Shown: in pieces, positions 12,412 to 26,227 of the stretch
Layout: each line of letters opens with the position of its first letter
Numbering within the stretch: the first letter of the stretch is position 1
NCBI GenBank assembly: GCA_028829895.1
Contig: CM054177.1
Coordinates: 33,319,064-33,383,063 of the forward strand
Length of the DNA stretch: 64,000 nt
From: Sinotaia quadrata
Taxonomy: Eukaryota > Mollusca > Gastropoda > Architaenioglossa > Viviparidae
Direction: 5' to 3'
The notes under the pieces: generated by a model
Seen by the model: the letters and a program-made list of their open reading frames with translations, nothing else
Database searches by the model: none
Told to the model about the DNA's origin: nothing
Translations under genes and position numbers: made by a program

Positions 12412-13410
12412 GTTCAAAGTTAGAAAGTAAAAGAGACCACAGGTAAAAGTAAACCAAAGTAAGGAAACAGAAAAGACCACAGGTATACATACGACAAAGG
12501 TCAATTAGAAAAGACCAATGGTACTAGTATTCTTTGTGAAAAGACATGAAGGTCAATCAGGTTAACAGAAAAGACAATGGTATTAGTATTCTTTGTGAAA
12601 AGACATGAAGGTCAATTAACAGGGAAGACAATGGTAACATTATTATTCTTTGTGTAAAGGCCTGAAGTTCAGTGTTATAAAATAGAAAGATCACAAATTT
12701 CTGGTGTAAAGGCATGAAGTTAAATGGTGGAAAAAGAAATGACCATAAATTTCTTGGTGTAAAGGCATGAAGTTAAATGGTGGAAACAGAAAAGACCACA
12801 AATTTCTTGGTGTAAAGGCATGGAAACAGAAGAGAGCACAATTTTTTGTGGGGATGTGAGGCATGAAGTCCAATGATGGAAACAGAAAAAAAGACCACAA
12901 ATTTCTTGGTGTAAAGGTATGAGGTCCACAGCTGGAAACAGAAAAAAAGACCACAATTTCTTGTTGTAAAGGCATGAAGTCCAAAGCTGGAAACAGAAAA
13001 GATCACAAATTTCTTGGTGTAAAGGCATGAAGTTCAATGCTGGAAACAGAAAAGACCACAAATAATCTTGGTGAAAAGGCATGGAAACAGAAAAGACCAC
13101 AATTATTTTTTGCAGGGGATTTAAGACATGAAAAGACCACAATTTCTTTTTTGCAAGGTTTTAAGGCATGAAATTCAAATGATGGAAAGAGAAAAGAACA
13201 CAAATTTCTTGGTGTAAAGGCATAAGTTCAATGCTGGAAACAAAAAAAAAAGACCACAATTTTTAAAATTTAATTTAATTTTTATTTTATTATTTTTTTT
13301 GGGGGGGAGGGAATTAAAGGCATGAAGTTCAATGCTGGATACAGAAAAGATCACAAGGGTTTTTGGGGGGGATTAAAGGCATGAAGTCCAATGCTGGAAA
13401 CAGAATGAAA
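12412..13410. repeat. Minisatellite, about 52-bp unit, roughly 17 copies
   Basis: Unit: ggcatgaagtccaatgctgg, aaacagaaaagaccac and aaatttcttggtgtaaa. Copies vary in length (about 35-75 bp) with several insertions. Overlapping minus-strand open frames (12691-13203) encode repetitive Phe/Ser-rich peptides and are treated as by-products. Confidence 0.9.
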
Positions 13411-13469
13411 GTTTTTTGATGTAAAGTTCAGTTCCAAAAAAGATGAAACTTTTAACTCAAGGATCTATT

Positions 13470-16400
13470 AATGTTTTCAAACCAAACTTTCCAAATCATA
13501 TAAACAATGGTTTATTTAAAATATTTCCATAAAAAAAATTTAAAAAAATCTCCCATAAGTAAATCACCATGTTTTTGAATTTTAAAAATTTTATTCTTTT
13601 TTTTTAATTTTTACACCTATATAATTGAAAGAAAAGACTCAAAAAACAGTAGAAATGATGGGTTTTATATTTATGCTAGTACATTACAGCTTAATAATAA
13701 AAAAAATCCCCCATAAGTAAATCACCCTGTTTTTGAATTTTAAAAATTTTATTCTCTTTTTTTTTTTTAATTTTTACACATTTATAATTGAAAGAAAAGA
13801 CTCAAAAAACAGTAGAAATGATGGGTTTTATATTTATGCTAGTATATTACATCTTAATAATAAAAAAATCCCCGATAAGTAAATCACCCTGTTTTTGAAT
13901 TTTAAAAATTTTATTCTCTTTTTTTTTTTTTAAATTTAATTTTTACACATATATAATTGAAAGAAAAGACTTAAAAAAACAGTAGAAATGATGGTTTTTT
14001 ATTTATGCTAGTACATTACATCTTAATAATAAAGAAAAAAACCCCATAAGTAAATCACCCTGTTTTTGAATTTTAAAAATTATATTCTTTTTTTTAATTT
14101 TTACACATATATAATTGAAAGAAAACACTCAAAAAAACCAGTAGAATTGATGGGTTTTATATTTATGCTAGTACATTACATCTTAATAATTAAAAAAATC
14201 CCCCATAAGTAAATCACCCTGTTTTTGAATTTTAAAAATATTATTCTCTCTTTTTTTTAAATTTTTGTACATATATAATTGAAAGAAAAGACTCAAAAAA
14301 ACAGTAGAAATGTAAGATACTAGCATAAATATAAACCCATCTTAATAAAAAAATATCTCCCAGAAGTAAATCACCTGTTTTTGAATTTTAAAAATTTTAT
14401 TCTCTTTTTTTAAAATTTTTACACATATATAATTAAAAGAAAAAACTCAAAAAACAGTAGAAATGATGGGTTTTATATTTATGCTAGTACATAACATCTT
14501 AATAATAAAAAAAATCCCCCATAAGTAAATCACCCTGTTTATGAATTTTTAAGATTTTATTCTCTTTTTTTTTAATTTTTACACATATATAATTGAAAGA
14601 AAAGACTCAAAAAAGAGTAGAAATGTAATGCACTAGCATAAATATAAAACCCATCTTAATAATAAAAAAAATCCTACATATGTAAATCACCCTGTTTTTG
14701 AATTTTTAAAATTTTATTCTTTTTTTTTTTTAAATTTAATTTTTACACATATATAATTGAAAGAAAAGACTAAAAAAACAGTAGAAATGATGGTTTTTTA
14801 TTTATGCTAGTACATTACATCTTAATAATAAAAAAAATCCCCCATAAGTAAATCACCCTGTTTTTGAATTTTAAAAATTTTATTCTCTTTATTTTTTTAA
14901 TTTTTGCACATAAATAATTGAAAGAAAAGACTCAAAAAAGAGTAGAAATGTAATGCACTAGCATAAATATAAAACCCATCTTAATAATAAAAAAATCCCC
15001 CATAAGTAAATCACCCTGTTTTTGAATTTTAAAAGTTTTATTCTCTATTTTTTTTAATTTTTACACATATATAATTGAAAGAAAAGACTCAAAAAAACAG
15101 TACAAATGATGGGTTTTATATTTATGCTAGTATATTACATCTTAATAATAAAAAAAACCCCCATAAATAAATCACCCTGTTTATGAATTTTTAAAATTTT
15201 ATTATCTTTTTTTTTAATTTTTACACATAAATAATTGAAAGAAAAGACTCAAAAAAGAGTAGAAATGTAATGCACTAGCATAAATATAAAACCCATCTTA
15301 ATAATAAAAAAAATCCCCCATATGTAAATCACCCTGTTTTTGAATTTTTAAAATTTTATTATCTTTTTTTTTAATTTTTACACATAAATAATTGAAAGAA
15401 AAGACTCAAAAAAGAGTAGAAATGTAATGCACTAGCATAAATATAAAACCCATCTTAATAATAAAAAAAATCCCCCATATGTAAATCAACCTGTTTTTGA
15501 ATTTTTAAAATTTTATTCTCTTTTTTTTTTTTAAATTTAATTTTTACACATATATAATTGAAAGAAAAGACTAAAAAAAACAGTAGAAATGTTTGGTTTT
15601 TTATTTATGCTAGTACATTACATTTTAATAATAAAAAAAATCCCCCATAAGTAAATCACCCTGTTTTTGAATTTTAAAAATTTTATTCTTTTTTTTAATT
15701 TTTACACATATATAATTGAAAGAAAACACTCAAAAAAACCAGTACAATTGATGGGTTTTATATTTATGCTAGTACATTACATCTTAATAATAAAAAAAAT
15801 CCACCATAAGTAAATCACCCTGTTTTTGAATTTTAAAAATATTATTCTCTCTTTTTTTTAATTTTTGCACATAAATAATTGAAAGAAAAGACTCAAAAAA
15901 CAGCAGAAATGATGGGTTTTATATTTATGCTAGTACATTACATCTTAATAATAAAAAAAATCCCCCATAAGTAAATCACCCTGTTTATGAATTTTTTTAA
16001 TTTTATTATCTTTTTTTTTAATTTTTACACATATATAATTGAAAGAAAAGACTCACAAAAGAGTAGAAATGTAATGCACTAGCATAAATATAAAACCCAT
16101 CTTAATAATAAAAAAAATCCCCCATATGTAAATCACCCTGTTTTTGAATTTTTAAAATTTTATTCTTTTTTTTTTTAAATTTAATTTTTACACATATATA
16201 ATTGAAAGAAAAGACTAAAAACCAGTAGAAATGATGGTTTTTTATTTATGCTAGTACATTACATCTTAATAATAAAAAAAATCCCCCATAAGTAAATCAC
16301 CCTGTTTTTGAATTTTAAAAATTTTATTCTCTTTATTTTTTTAATTTTTGCACATAAATAATTGAAAGAAAAGACTCAAAAAAGAGTAGAAATGTAATGC

Positions 16401-18912
16401 ACTAGCATAAATATAAAACCCATCTTAATAATAAAAAAATCCCCCATAAGTAAATCACCCTGTTTTTGAATTTTAAAAGTTTTATTCTCTATTTTTTTTA
16501 ATTTTTACACATATATAATTGAAAGAAAAGACTCAAAAAAACAGTACAAATGATGGGTTTTATATTTATGCTAGTATATTAAAATCTTAATAATAAAAAA
16601 AAACCCCATAAATAAATCACCCTGTTTTTGAATTTTTAAAATTTTATTATCTTTTTTTTTAATTTTTACACATAAATAATTGAAAGAAAAGACTCAAAAA
16701 AGAGTAGAAATGTAATGCACTAGCATAAATATAAAACCCATCTTAATAATAAAAAAAATCCCCCATATTTAAATCACCCTGTTTTTGAATTTTTAAAATT
16801 TTATTAACTTTTTTTTTAATTTTTACACATAAATAATTGAAAGAAAAGACTCAAAAAAGAGTAGAAATGTAATGCACTAGCATAAATATAAAACCCATCT
16901 TAATAATAAAAAAAATCCCCCATATGTAAATCACCCTGTTTTTGAATTTTTAAAATTTTATTCTCTTTTTTTTTTTTAAATTTAATTTTTACACATATAT
17001 AATTGAAAGAAAAGACTAAAAAAAACAGTAGAAATGTTTGGTTTTTTATTTATGCTAGTACATTACATCTTAATAATAAAAAAAATCCCCCATAAGTAAA
17101 TCACCCTGTTTTTGAATTTTAAAAATTTTATTCTTTTTTTTAATTTTTACACATATATAATTGAAAGAAAACACTCAAAAAAACCAGTACAATTGATGGG
17201 TTTTATATTTATGCTAGTACATTACATCTTAATAATAAAAAAAATCCACCATAAGTAAATCACCCTGTTTTTGAATTTTAAAAATATTATTCTCTCTTTT
17301 TTTTAATTTTTGCACATAAATAATTGAAAGAAAAGACTCAAAAAACAGCAGAAATGATGGGTTTTATATTTATGCTAGTACATTACATCTTAATAATAAA
17401 AAAAATCCCCCATAAGTAAATCACCCTGTTTATGAATTTTTTTAATTTTATTATCTTTTTTTTTAATTTTTACACATATATAATTGAAAGAAAAGACTCA
17501 CAAAAGAGTAGAAATGTAATGCACTAGCATAAATATAAAACCCATCTTAATAATAAAAAAAATCCCCCATATGTAAATCACCCTGTTTTTGAATTTTTAA
17601 AATTTTATTCTTTTTTTTTTTAATTTAATTTTTACACATATATAATTGAAAGAAAAGACTAAAAACCAGTAGAAATGATGGTTTTTTATTTATGCTAGTA
17701 CATTACATCTTAATAATAAAAAAAATCCCCCATAAGTAAATCACCCTGTTTTTGAATTTTAAAAATTTAATTCTCTTTATTTTTTTAATTTTTGCACATA
17801 AATAATTGAAAGAAAAGACTCAAAAAAGAGTAGAAATGTAATGCACTAGCATAAATATAAAACCCATCTTAATAATAAAAAAATCCCCCATAAGTAAATC
17901 ACCCTGTTTTTGAATTTTAAAAATTTTATTCTCTTTTTTTTTTTTTTAAATTTAATTTTTACACATATATAATTGAAAGAAAAGACTAAAAAAAACAGTA
18001 GAAATGTTTGGTTTTTTAATTTATGCTAGTACATTACATCTTAATAATAAAAAAAAACCCCATAAGTAAATCACCCTGTTTTTGAATTTTAAAAATTTTA
18101 TTCTTTTTTTTAATTTTTACACATATATAATTGAAAGAAAACACTCAAAAAAACCAGTAGAATTGATGGGTTTTATATTTATGCTAGTACATTACATCTT
18201 AATAATAAAAAAAATCCCCCATAAGTAAATCACCCTGTTTTTGAATTTTAAAAATATTATTCTCTCTTTTTTTTAATTTTTGCACATAAATAATTGAAAG
18301 AAAAGACTCAAAAAAACAGCAGAAATGATGGGTTTTATATTTATGCTAGTACATTACATCTTAATAATAAAAAAAATCCCCCATAAGTAAATCACCCTGT
18401 TTATGAATTTTTAAAATTTTATTATCTTTTTTTTTAATTTTTACACATATATAATTGAAAGAAAAGACTCACAAAAGAGTAGAAATGTAATGCACTAGCA
18501 TAAATATAAAACCCATCTAAATAATAAAAAAAAATCCCCCATAAGTAAATCACCCTGTTTTTGAATTTTTTAAATTTTATTCTCTCTTTTTTTTTTTAAA
18601 TTTAATTTTTACACATATATAATTGAAAGAAAAGACTCAAAAAACAGTAGAAAAGATGGGTTTTATATTTATGCTAGTAATTAAATCTTAATAATAAAAA
18701 AAAATCCCCCATAAGTAAATCACCCTGTTTTTGAATTTTAAAAATTTTATTCTCTCTTTTTTTTTAAATTTAATTTTTACACATATATAATTGAAAGAAA
18801 AGACTCAAAAAAACAGTAGAAATGTAATGCACTAGCATAAATATAAAACCCATCTTAATAATAAAAATAATCTCCCATAAGTAAATCACCCTGTTTTTGA
18901 ATTTTAAAAATT
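13470..18912. repeat. AT-rich satellite, about 160-bp monomer, about 33 copies, with 1443-bp higher-order repeat
   Basis: Monomers share ataagtaaatcaccctg, tttttgaattttaaaa, a poly(T) run, acacatatataattgaaag and aaaagactcaaaa. Lengths are about 150-170 bp. Two monomer types differ by the orientation of a 34-bp inner segment. Type order repeats in blocks of nine: 14781, 16224 and 17668 begin equivalent blocks (spacing 1443-1444 bp), and the third block lacks three monomers. Nothing in it codes for protein. Confidence 0.95.
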
Positions 18913-19225
18913 TGTACTATAAGAAAGTGCATTCTGATGAAATCTGTTCTAATAAATGAGTGATCAAACACAGGACATTTATCAAATGCCCTGTCCAGCC
19001 AATAGGCTAAAAGCCGCTTGACTGGAAAGTCGACAACCCCCAACTGTCTAGTTACTGAATCTCCCCACCCAGTTGCGTGAGACATTTCAGAAAGGAGACA
19101 GAAAAAAGAAGACAAATAAGAAAATCTCCTACCAAGTATATGTTGGGTGATCCACTAGATGATCCTCAGGTCATGTGGGTTCACCAACAGATTGGCCCAG
19201 CTGGCAGTGAGAGGGAATACACCTG
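18912..19225 (+). mobile_element. SINE-like dispersed repeat, copy 2
   Basis: Homologous to the minus strand of 5066-5335. Shared segments include gcattctgatgaaatctg (18923 on), gttactgaatctcccc, catttcagaaaggagacag, agatgatcctcaggtcatg and cagtgagagggaataca. It abuts the end of the large satellite. No coding capacity. Confidence 0.65.
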
Positions 19226-19329
19226 CCCTTCAGCCTGTCCAGGCACCTTAGGGTAGTTATAATTACAATTAATGCACAACTACCCCCATCCACATGCACA
19301 TAATTTACCAGCATGCACATATTCACCCA

Positions 19330-19560
19330 CATGCATGCACACATTCTCTTACATGCAGTCAATAAACATGACATTACACCATACTACACAATACAAACAT
19401 GACATTACACCATACTACGCAATCCCACACAAAACAAACATGACATTACACCATACTATACAATCCCACCAAATACATAAATGACACTACAAAATACTAC
19501 ATGACACCACACCATGCTATAAAATACCACACCTCCCATATTAACCAAACATGACAGTGT
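19330..19560. repeat. Degenerate tandem repeat 'acatgacattacaccatact'
   Basis: About six copies of 25-50 bp with acatgacattacaccatac, followed by acaatcccac or acaatacaa. Preceded by CA/TG-rich DNA (19270-19330). Confidence 0.78.
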
Positions 19561-21179
19561 ATATTACAAAAGACATCACATTACAATGCATCACATGACA
19601 TGCCAACATTAAGAGCTCTCTAGAATTTTATGTATCATTCTCATCTCATGACAATATGCAAAATAAATTGTATACTTTGGTAAACTATCACAAGATTTTG
19701 TTTGTGATACTGATAGAAATTTATTTATAAAATCAAACTAACAAGTTTCATTAAAAAAAAAAAATGAAGTCACTATTAAAATAAAAAGTAATAACTTTAG
19801 ACTCTTTCAATTAAGCTAACTTAAAATATATGCTATAACATGGCTGTATATTTGAAATTAATTAATACTACCAAATAATATAGTTTAATAATAAGACTGC
19901 ATACAACTGTAAAGTATTTTGTTTAGTTAATTTTGACCTTGTTCTTCTTTTTGAATCTCCTTTCATGACCAGTCCATCAGCTCTGACATAAAGATTAAGT
20001 AGGCTGGATGTATTGTTTCATGTGGTCTCATGCAATGAAAAAAGTATGCACAAAGACATTATGAATAATTTTAAATACTAATTGCTCATGTCCTGATATA
20101 TTGCTTTCTGCTTTCTACTACTTCTTCAACAACATGAAATGAGACAAACCATTTTTGCAAAAATAGCAGAGTTTCATTAGTACTGAAAGACTATTGTTTG
20201 CAATTTTTCAATCTAGTCTGTATAGTAGGAATCATAACTTTTCTACTGATGAAATTAATACTCAATCTGCTTGCCATGCTGTACAGAAATAAATTCTCTG
20301 TACCCTTAATGGCTTGGCTGAAGAATGGGATGGACACATTCTGTAAAAATACAGCCTTACAAATGCCTGAATGAACCTACACACTTCAATCAAACATCAT
20401 TTACACTTCAATCAAACTATCATTCACATTTCACTCCATCATTCACACTTAATTCACTCCTGTGGACTGCCTGCCAAGCATGCTTCTATATCCAGTGCAC
20501 AAAAAGCCAAAATGTTGTGCAATGTTATATAGTCCACATGTACATAACAATGCACACTTTCAGGGGACAGTCTAACACTCGTGATCAAATGCACACTTTA
20601 TACAAGCCTGACAACTGACCTTTTTGAATCAAATGTGCATGAAAATGTAGGTCCCAGCTACATGCATATCATATTTTTGAATTTTTTAACAAACAGCACA
20701 ATAGGTGTGCTGGGTCAGATTGTCCCATGTTCTCTTACCATGAGGCTTGGTGCACATTTGGGTGCATTTCTCTTACATGCACCTGCTAGTTTTAGAATCT
20801 AGTGTGCACGCAGGCATGAATGCCAGTTATTCTGACTTAACCCTAAACAATAGCATGTTTCTCTTACACATGCTTGCAATTTGAACTAGCCTACTTTAAA
20901 TGCCAATGACTTGAGATATTTTCTGCAATAAAAAGTTTCCATTAAACATGTTGCTATTCTCAATCTGGCATTAAAAAATAACTAACTCAATCAAGACAAT
21001 CTGCAACCAGAGTTGCTAACTGTCTTGTGCATGCAAGGTAGGTTATTTGATTTTGAATTCAACATTCTTTTGATTTGTCCTACACAATGAAAAGTGTTTA
21101 GTTTAATTTGGTGAGGAATGGCTGCCCCCTCAATTACATACACATACCCAGCCAACAACTCTTCAGACACAGTGTGGAT
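19561..21179. other. AT-rich DNA with CA-rich patches, no gene recognised
   Basis: 20320-20800 has cacttcaatcaaac and cattcacac repeats and scattered tgcacac motifs. Short open frames here have no domain. Confidence 0.55.
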
Positions 21180-21400
21180 GCTTTGCCGGCTCTCCCTATC
21201 CACCAGGGCTACAGGACCTTTGCACCTAGCATTCATAGCCACCTAGCTAGGAGTCCTAGCGTGAATTGAGGGCCGGTCACTCGGACTAGTCCGCCCCTTT
21301 GTCAGTGATCTTCCAAGCTGAAGGCTTTATGTGGGTATGGTAGAAACGTCACAGGTTCAAGGATGACGAGAGCCTGAACATAATGAAGTTAAATTAAGAT
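21180..21400. other. GC-richer patch, possible tRNA-like SINE fragment
   Basis: Contrasts with AT-rich flanks and has cctagctaggagtcctag (a palindromic stretch) and ggttcaagg, which resembles a pol III B box. No clear A box at the usual distance and no second copy in the window, so the call is weak. Confidence 0.3.
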
Positions 21401-24400
21401 GCATTTTCATTTCTAACAAGAGCAAAATCGATAACAAATTAAAAATCAATCTACTTTTACAGTAACATTTCTCAGTATAACTAAAAAATGTATTTAATAT
21501 TTTAAACTTCCTCAGAGCACCAAGAATATTGTTTATTAATTAGGAGAGAAAATCTACAGGTTACAATAACTGATTTTGCCAAAAAAATATGTTCTGAATC
21601 CACAACTACTCAAAAAAAATGTGATATCAATAGAATGTGCATTTAACTGAATAACTTTCAAATGTCATCATATTGAATGATAAATGTTTCTACTAGATTG
21701 AAGTCATATAGATGACAGAATTAGTTATTAATTCAAACCTTAGAAGACAAGATTCTTTGTTAACCTTTAGCACTGAATTGTTGCTTTTTTGTAATTCTAC
21801 AATGAACAATCATATACCAACTTAAAAATGAAATAACTTAAAATAATATTCAAATCATTCATAAAAGTTTTAAGCTGATAACTAATATAAATATATAATT
21901 TTAATATTGGTGAAAATTACTTTGAAAATTTATAAAAATAAAATAAAATGTTGGAATACGAGTAATAATTAAGTGAATTTGTATGTATACAACATGCCCA
22001 AATAGGTTTACTGTGTGCATGTAATTTTGTACTTTATAAATGTGTTGTTATTGTGTTGTTACTGTGTAGTTATTGTGTTGTTAATGTGTTGTTATTGTGT
22101 AGAATTGTGCAGAATATGATTTAGTGAATTAGTAAATGCATTTGTATATGAGTTTAAATCTTGTGTACCTTAAAGTGGAATGGCCAACAGTATGAAACAA
22201 TTATTATTACAGCCAGCCTATAATGAAAAAATCTGTGAATGCCAGAGAAGGGAGGAAATCCTCACAGGAGCGATACAAGACTGAGAACATCGAAAGAAAA
22301 GAAAATGTCTAATGTGGCTCCTACGAGGAAAGTAGTAAACAAGAACTAAAAACAAAAAGCTTTTGAACAAAGATCAATTATAATTTTGAGCTGCAACACA
22401 AACAGCAAATCCAATAACAAGTATTGTCAATAAAAGTCATTTAATGATTTATCTATTATAAATTGTTGAAAATTTAAGAATTTATAAAGACAAGATCTGC
22501 ATACGATGCAAGGTGGAAAATCAGTGAATAAGTATAGTAACTCTTTCCTTTAGACTCTTCTACAATTTAAAAAATAAAATAATGTTCATTGTACATATTC
22601 CAATATTCTAAAATTCACTAAATCAATCTACTAATATGTTTTAACTCACCAGATACATTTTCAAAACTAAAAATGCTAATGCATGCATGTTGGATTTCTC
22701 ATTTAATTGAGTGTGTACTTCATTATGATCAGAAATAATATATTAAAATATTATGATATATCTTGTGTTGAGATAATTTAAATGTGGTGCCCTCATCATT
22801 TTAAAAAAAGCAAACAAACAAGAAATATTTGAAAACTTTGGTTGTTTTTATATGATCTTTAGAGATCATAAACAGCCTAATATTTTCAGATTAATTCTGA
22901 ATAGATCCAAAACTACCATTATCCAGACTTAATGAAATATATTCACCACCACATGGCTGTCTATTTCTCTAATTATTTACTTATAAATTCTTTAAGTCAT
23001 CTTGTGCTACAGAATCTGAAAATACCTTCCATACCAGGTGAATAGCTATTTCTTCTGTATATGAGAGAACTAAAATATCTAGCTGTATAAAAAAATTCTT
23101 TCTGAACTGATCAAACAGCAAAATTCAAAATGGTTATGACCCATGAGAAAAAGACCCATTCTATTAAAAGAAAAGTAATATCTTAAAAATCCTTATAAAC
23201 AATTTACTACAAACACTAAGCAAATAAATAACATTTTAAAAGTGGACACAAAATTATTATTGTAAAAGAACTTTGCATTGCAAATAAGTGCCTGTTTCTC
23301 TTGGTACTGAAATGCATTTTGACATTTATGTACTGTGTGACCACTCTCTTCACCACGAAACATCTGCTAGCACCTATTTTTTAAAAAAATGTATACACAT
23401 TCCTAAGCATCATCCCTAATGCCTATCAAGCACATTGTTGCCAGGGTGCAGGTTTGTTTTCTACATTTTCTTCAAGAAAATGTATCTTGCAAAAATTAAG
23501 AATTTTGTCTTCCAGATTCTTTGCTTTTAATGGTGATTTCCATTTTGAATTAGTGAGTGGTTGAGATACAATATTTAGTTTTAGTAAATAAATGCTAGGC
23601 AGCAATATTGGATTTCAACTTGAATGTTTTGGTTGCTAAGGTAAGTAAAATTGAAAGACAAGAATAGTGGCAGTTCAAATGATGAAGCATATGACACAAC
23701 ACAATCACTCAGGGCCGGAAGCAAACTTGTATCTATTTATCTTAATCCTTCAGTGAAAATGTATGTGTATTATCTGTTTGTTGACTTGGACACATTTCAT
23801 TAATTTCAATTATTCTTTTCTGAAAAAAATATTTGAAGATGTGTTAAAGAGAAATAAATTTAAAAGTCATTATATACAAGTCCATGGTCACATGTAAAGG
23901 TATCAAGAGTGTAAGTCAGAAGCAAAGCAGATGTTTGTATCCAAGAAAAAAAAATAATACAAAGAAAAATCACATTTAATCAGATATACACTATCACTCC
24001 TATTCACTGATAAACATGGTGTGTGTGTGTGTGTGCGTGTAATAAAAAATATGTAAAAGTTACTGCCTGCAATAACACTACTAAATAAATATGATAATGC
24101 ATTTTCATAAGACTGGCAATACTTGTTTATATAAATATCCTAGATATGCAAATTACAATTTATTAACTTTTCAAATTTTTTACATTTTTTCCTTAAATTA
24201 TTGTAAGAGTGTGTACAATCATTTCTTTATTATATAATTTTTCCTTTTATTGTATTAGTGTGTGTTTAACCATTTGTTGATAATGTAAACAAACCAATTG
24301 GTCAAGTGGTGAGCTGTATTATTGCCGAACTGTTTAATACAAAACATAAGAAATATAACTTTATAATTAAGATGTTGCACAAACTCAAACATCACAATTC

Positions 24401-24440
24401 TACTAAAATTATTCCAGTCTGTCAAACAGCAATAAAGCAA
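21401..24440. other. Long AT-rich intergenic DNA
   Basis: No gene, element or array recognised, apart from a small (gttgttatt/gtgtagtt) repeat at 22040-22105 and a (TG)n tract at 24018-24041. Confidence 0.6.
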
Positions 24441-24448
24441 TACAAATG

Positions 24449-25480
24449 TATATTGTGATAGTCTGGTCAATAAGCAATCAAGTTATATTTCAGCGGGGTC
24501 AATAAGCAATCAAGTTATACAAATGTACATTATGACAGTGTGGTCAATAAGCAATCAAGTTATATTTCAGTGTGGTCAATAAGCAATTAAGATATACAAA
24601 TGTCCATTATTTCAGTCTGATCAAAAATCAATCAAGTTATCAAATGTGCAATATAACAGTCTGGGTCAATAAGCAACCAAGCTTTATAAATTTCCATTAT
24701 TTCAGTCTTGTCAAGAACTTGAATAAGCAATCAAGTTATAGAAATGTACATTGTGACAGTCTGGTCAATAAAAAGTCAAGCTATACACATGTACATTATT
24801 TCAGACAGGACAATAAGAATTCAAATAATAATAGTGTCCATTATTTCTCTCTGGTTAATAAACAATCAAGTTAGACAAATACACATTGTGACAGTCTGGT
24901 CAATAAGCAGTGAAGCTTTACAAGTGTACATTGCAACAGTTTGGTGAATAAGCAATCCAGTGTATTAATAAATATACATTATTTCTGTCTAGTTAATAAC
25001 TCAATAAAACAATACAAATGTACATTGTGCCCTGTTCTTTCAGCCAGGTTAATTAGCAATCAAGTTAAATGTACATTCTCACAGTCTGGTCAATAAGCAA
25101 TCAATCTATACAAATGTGCATTATTTCAATGTGGTCAATAAGCAATCAAGTTTTACAAATGTACATTTCATCTTGATCAATAAGCAATCTTGCTATTCAA
25201 ATATACACTGTGATAGTCAAGCTATAGTAATGTACATTATTTATGCCTACTAAGTACTAAATAAGCATCAAGCTATACAAATGTATATTGTGATAGTCTG
25301 GTCAATAAGTAATCAAGCTACACAAATATCTATTATTTCAGTCAAGTCAATAAGTAATTGTGCTTATCAAATGAACACAAATGAACATTGTGACAATCTG
25401 GTCAATAAGCAATCAAGCTATACAAATGTACATTATTTCAGTTAGGTCAATAAGCAATCAATGAATACAAATGTACATTG
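24449..25480. repeat. Minisatellite, about 47-bp unit, about 22 copies
   Basis: Unit: gtctggtcaataagcaatca, agttatacaaatgtacatt and a variable end (atttcag or gtgacag). Copies are moderately diverged. A 288-bp stretch of it (24895-25182) is found again at 30363-30650. Confidence 0.92.
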
Positions 25481-25839
25481 TGACATTCAAGTTGTATATT
25501 ATAACAATGAGCAAAAAAGACTTTTCTCTTATGCCAATGTTTAGAAAAAAAGAAAACATAGGTTTCAGTGGCATTTTGTCATTTTCAGTAAAACTTCAAA
25601 CTATATTTTTAATATTATTTAGGGAGGAAATTTTTTGTTACATTGACAGTTTGACAGATTTAGTGTATTGTCAGTCAAAACTTAAATATTTTAGTGAGTT
25701 ACAACTGTAATGTTTGCTGCATGGAACATAAAACATGACAATATACAGCTTAGAATTACATTAGTATACTGAAACAAGGCTGCAGTGTTCATACAATTTC
25801 AGTTCAGTGAGAATCATATTTATAATACTATGTATGGTA
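25481..25839. other. AT-rich DNA, no feature recognised
   Basis: Contains an open frame of 79 codons (25471-25710) that begins in the minisatellite and has no recognised domain. Confidence 0.5.
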
Positions 25840-26165
25840 TTTAAAATGATTTAGTTTCTTTACAGCTAAGTGAGAATCATATTTATACTACTATGAACAG
25901 TATTTAAAATGATTTAGTTTCTTTACAGCTAAGTGAGAATCATATTTATACTACTATGTACGGTATTTAAAATGATTTAGTTTCTTTACAGCTAAGTGAG
26001 AATCATATTTATACTATGTACGATATTTAAAATGGTTTAATTTATACTACTATGTACGGTATTTAAAATTATTTTGTTTACTATGTACAGTATTCATAGT
26101 AATTTAGTTTCTTTACAGCTAAGTGTGTATGATATTTATACTACAATGATTAGTATTTTTATTTA
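25840..26165. repeat. Minisatellite, about 62-bp unit, about five copies
   Basis: Unit: gatttagtttctttacagct, aagtgagaatcatattta and tactactatgtacggtatt. The tttctttacag in each copy looks like a splice acceptor, but no exon was found nearby. The right copies are shortened and diverged. Confidence 0.88.
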
Positions 26166-26227
26166 TTTAGTTTCCTTACACTAGTTACAGATTCGGGGCT
26201 CGTTTTGTATCTAGCATTTTAGCAATA

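Noticed and set aside
13470..18912. Programmed DNA inversion (phase-variation-like) of the 34-bp segment
   Set aside because: No recombinase or long flanking inverted repeats. Shared markers among inverted monomers fit one old inversion followed by amplification.
25840..26165. Series of exons suggested by repeated tttctttacag acceptor-like motifs
   Set aside because: The motif is part of a minisatellite unit; no open frame or matching donors follow.
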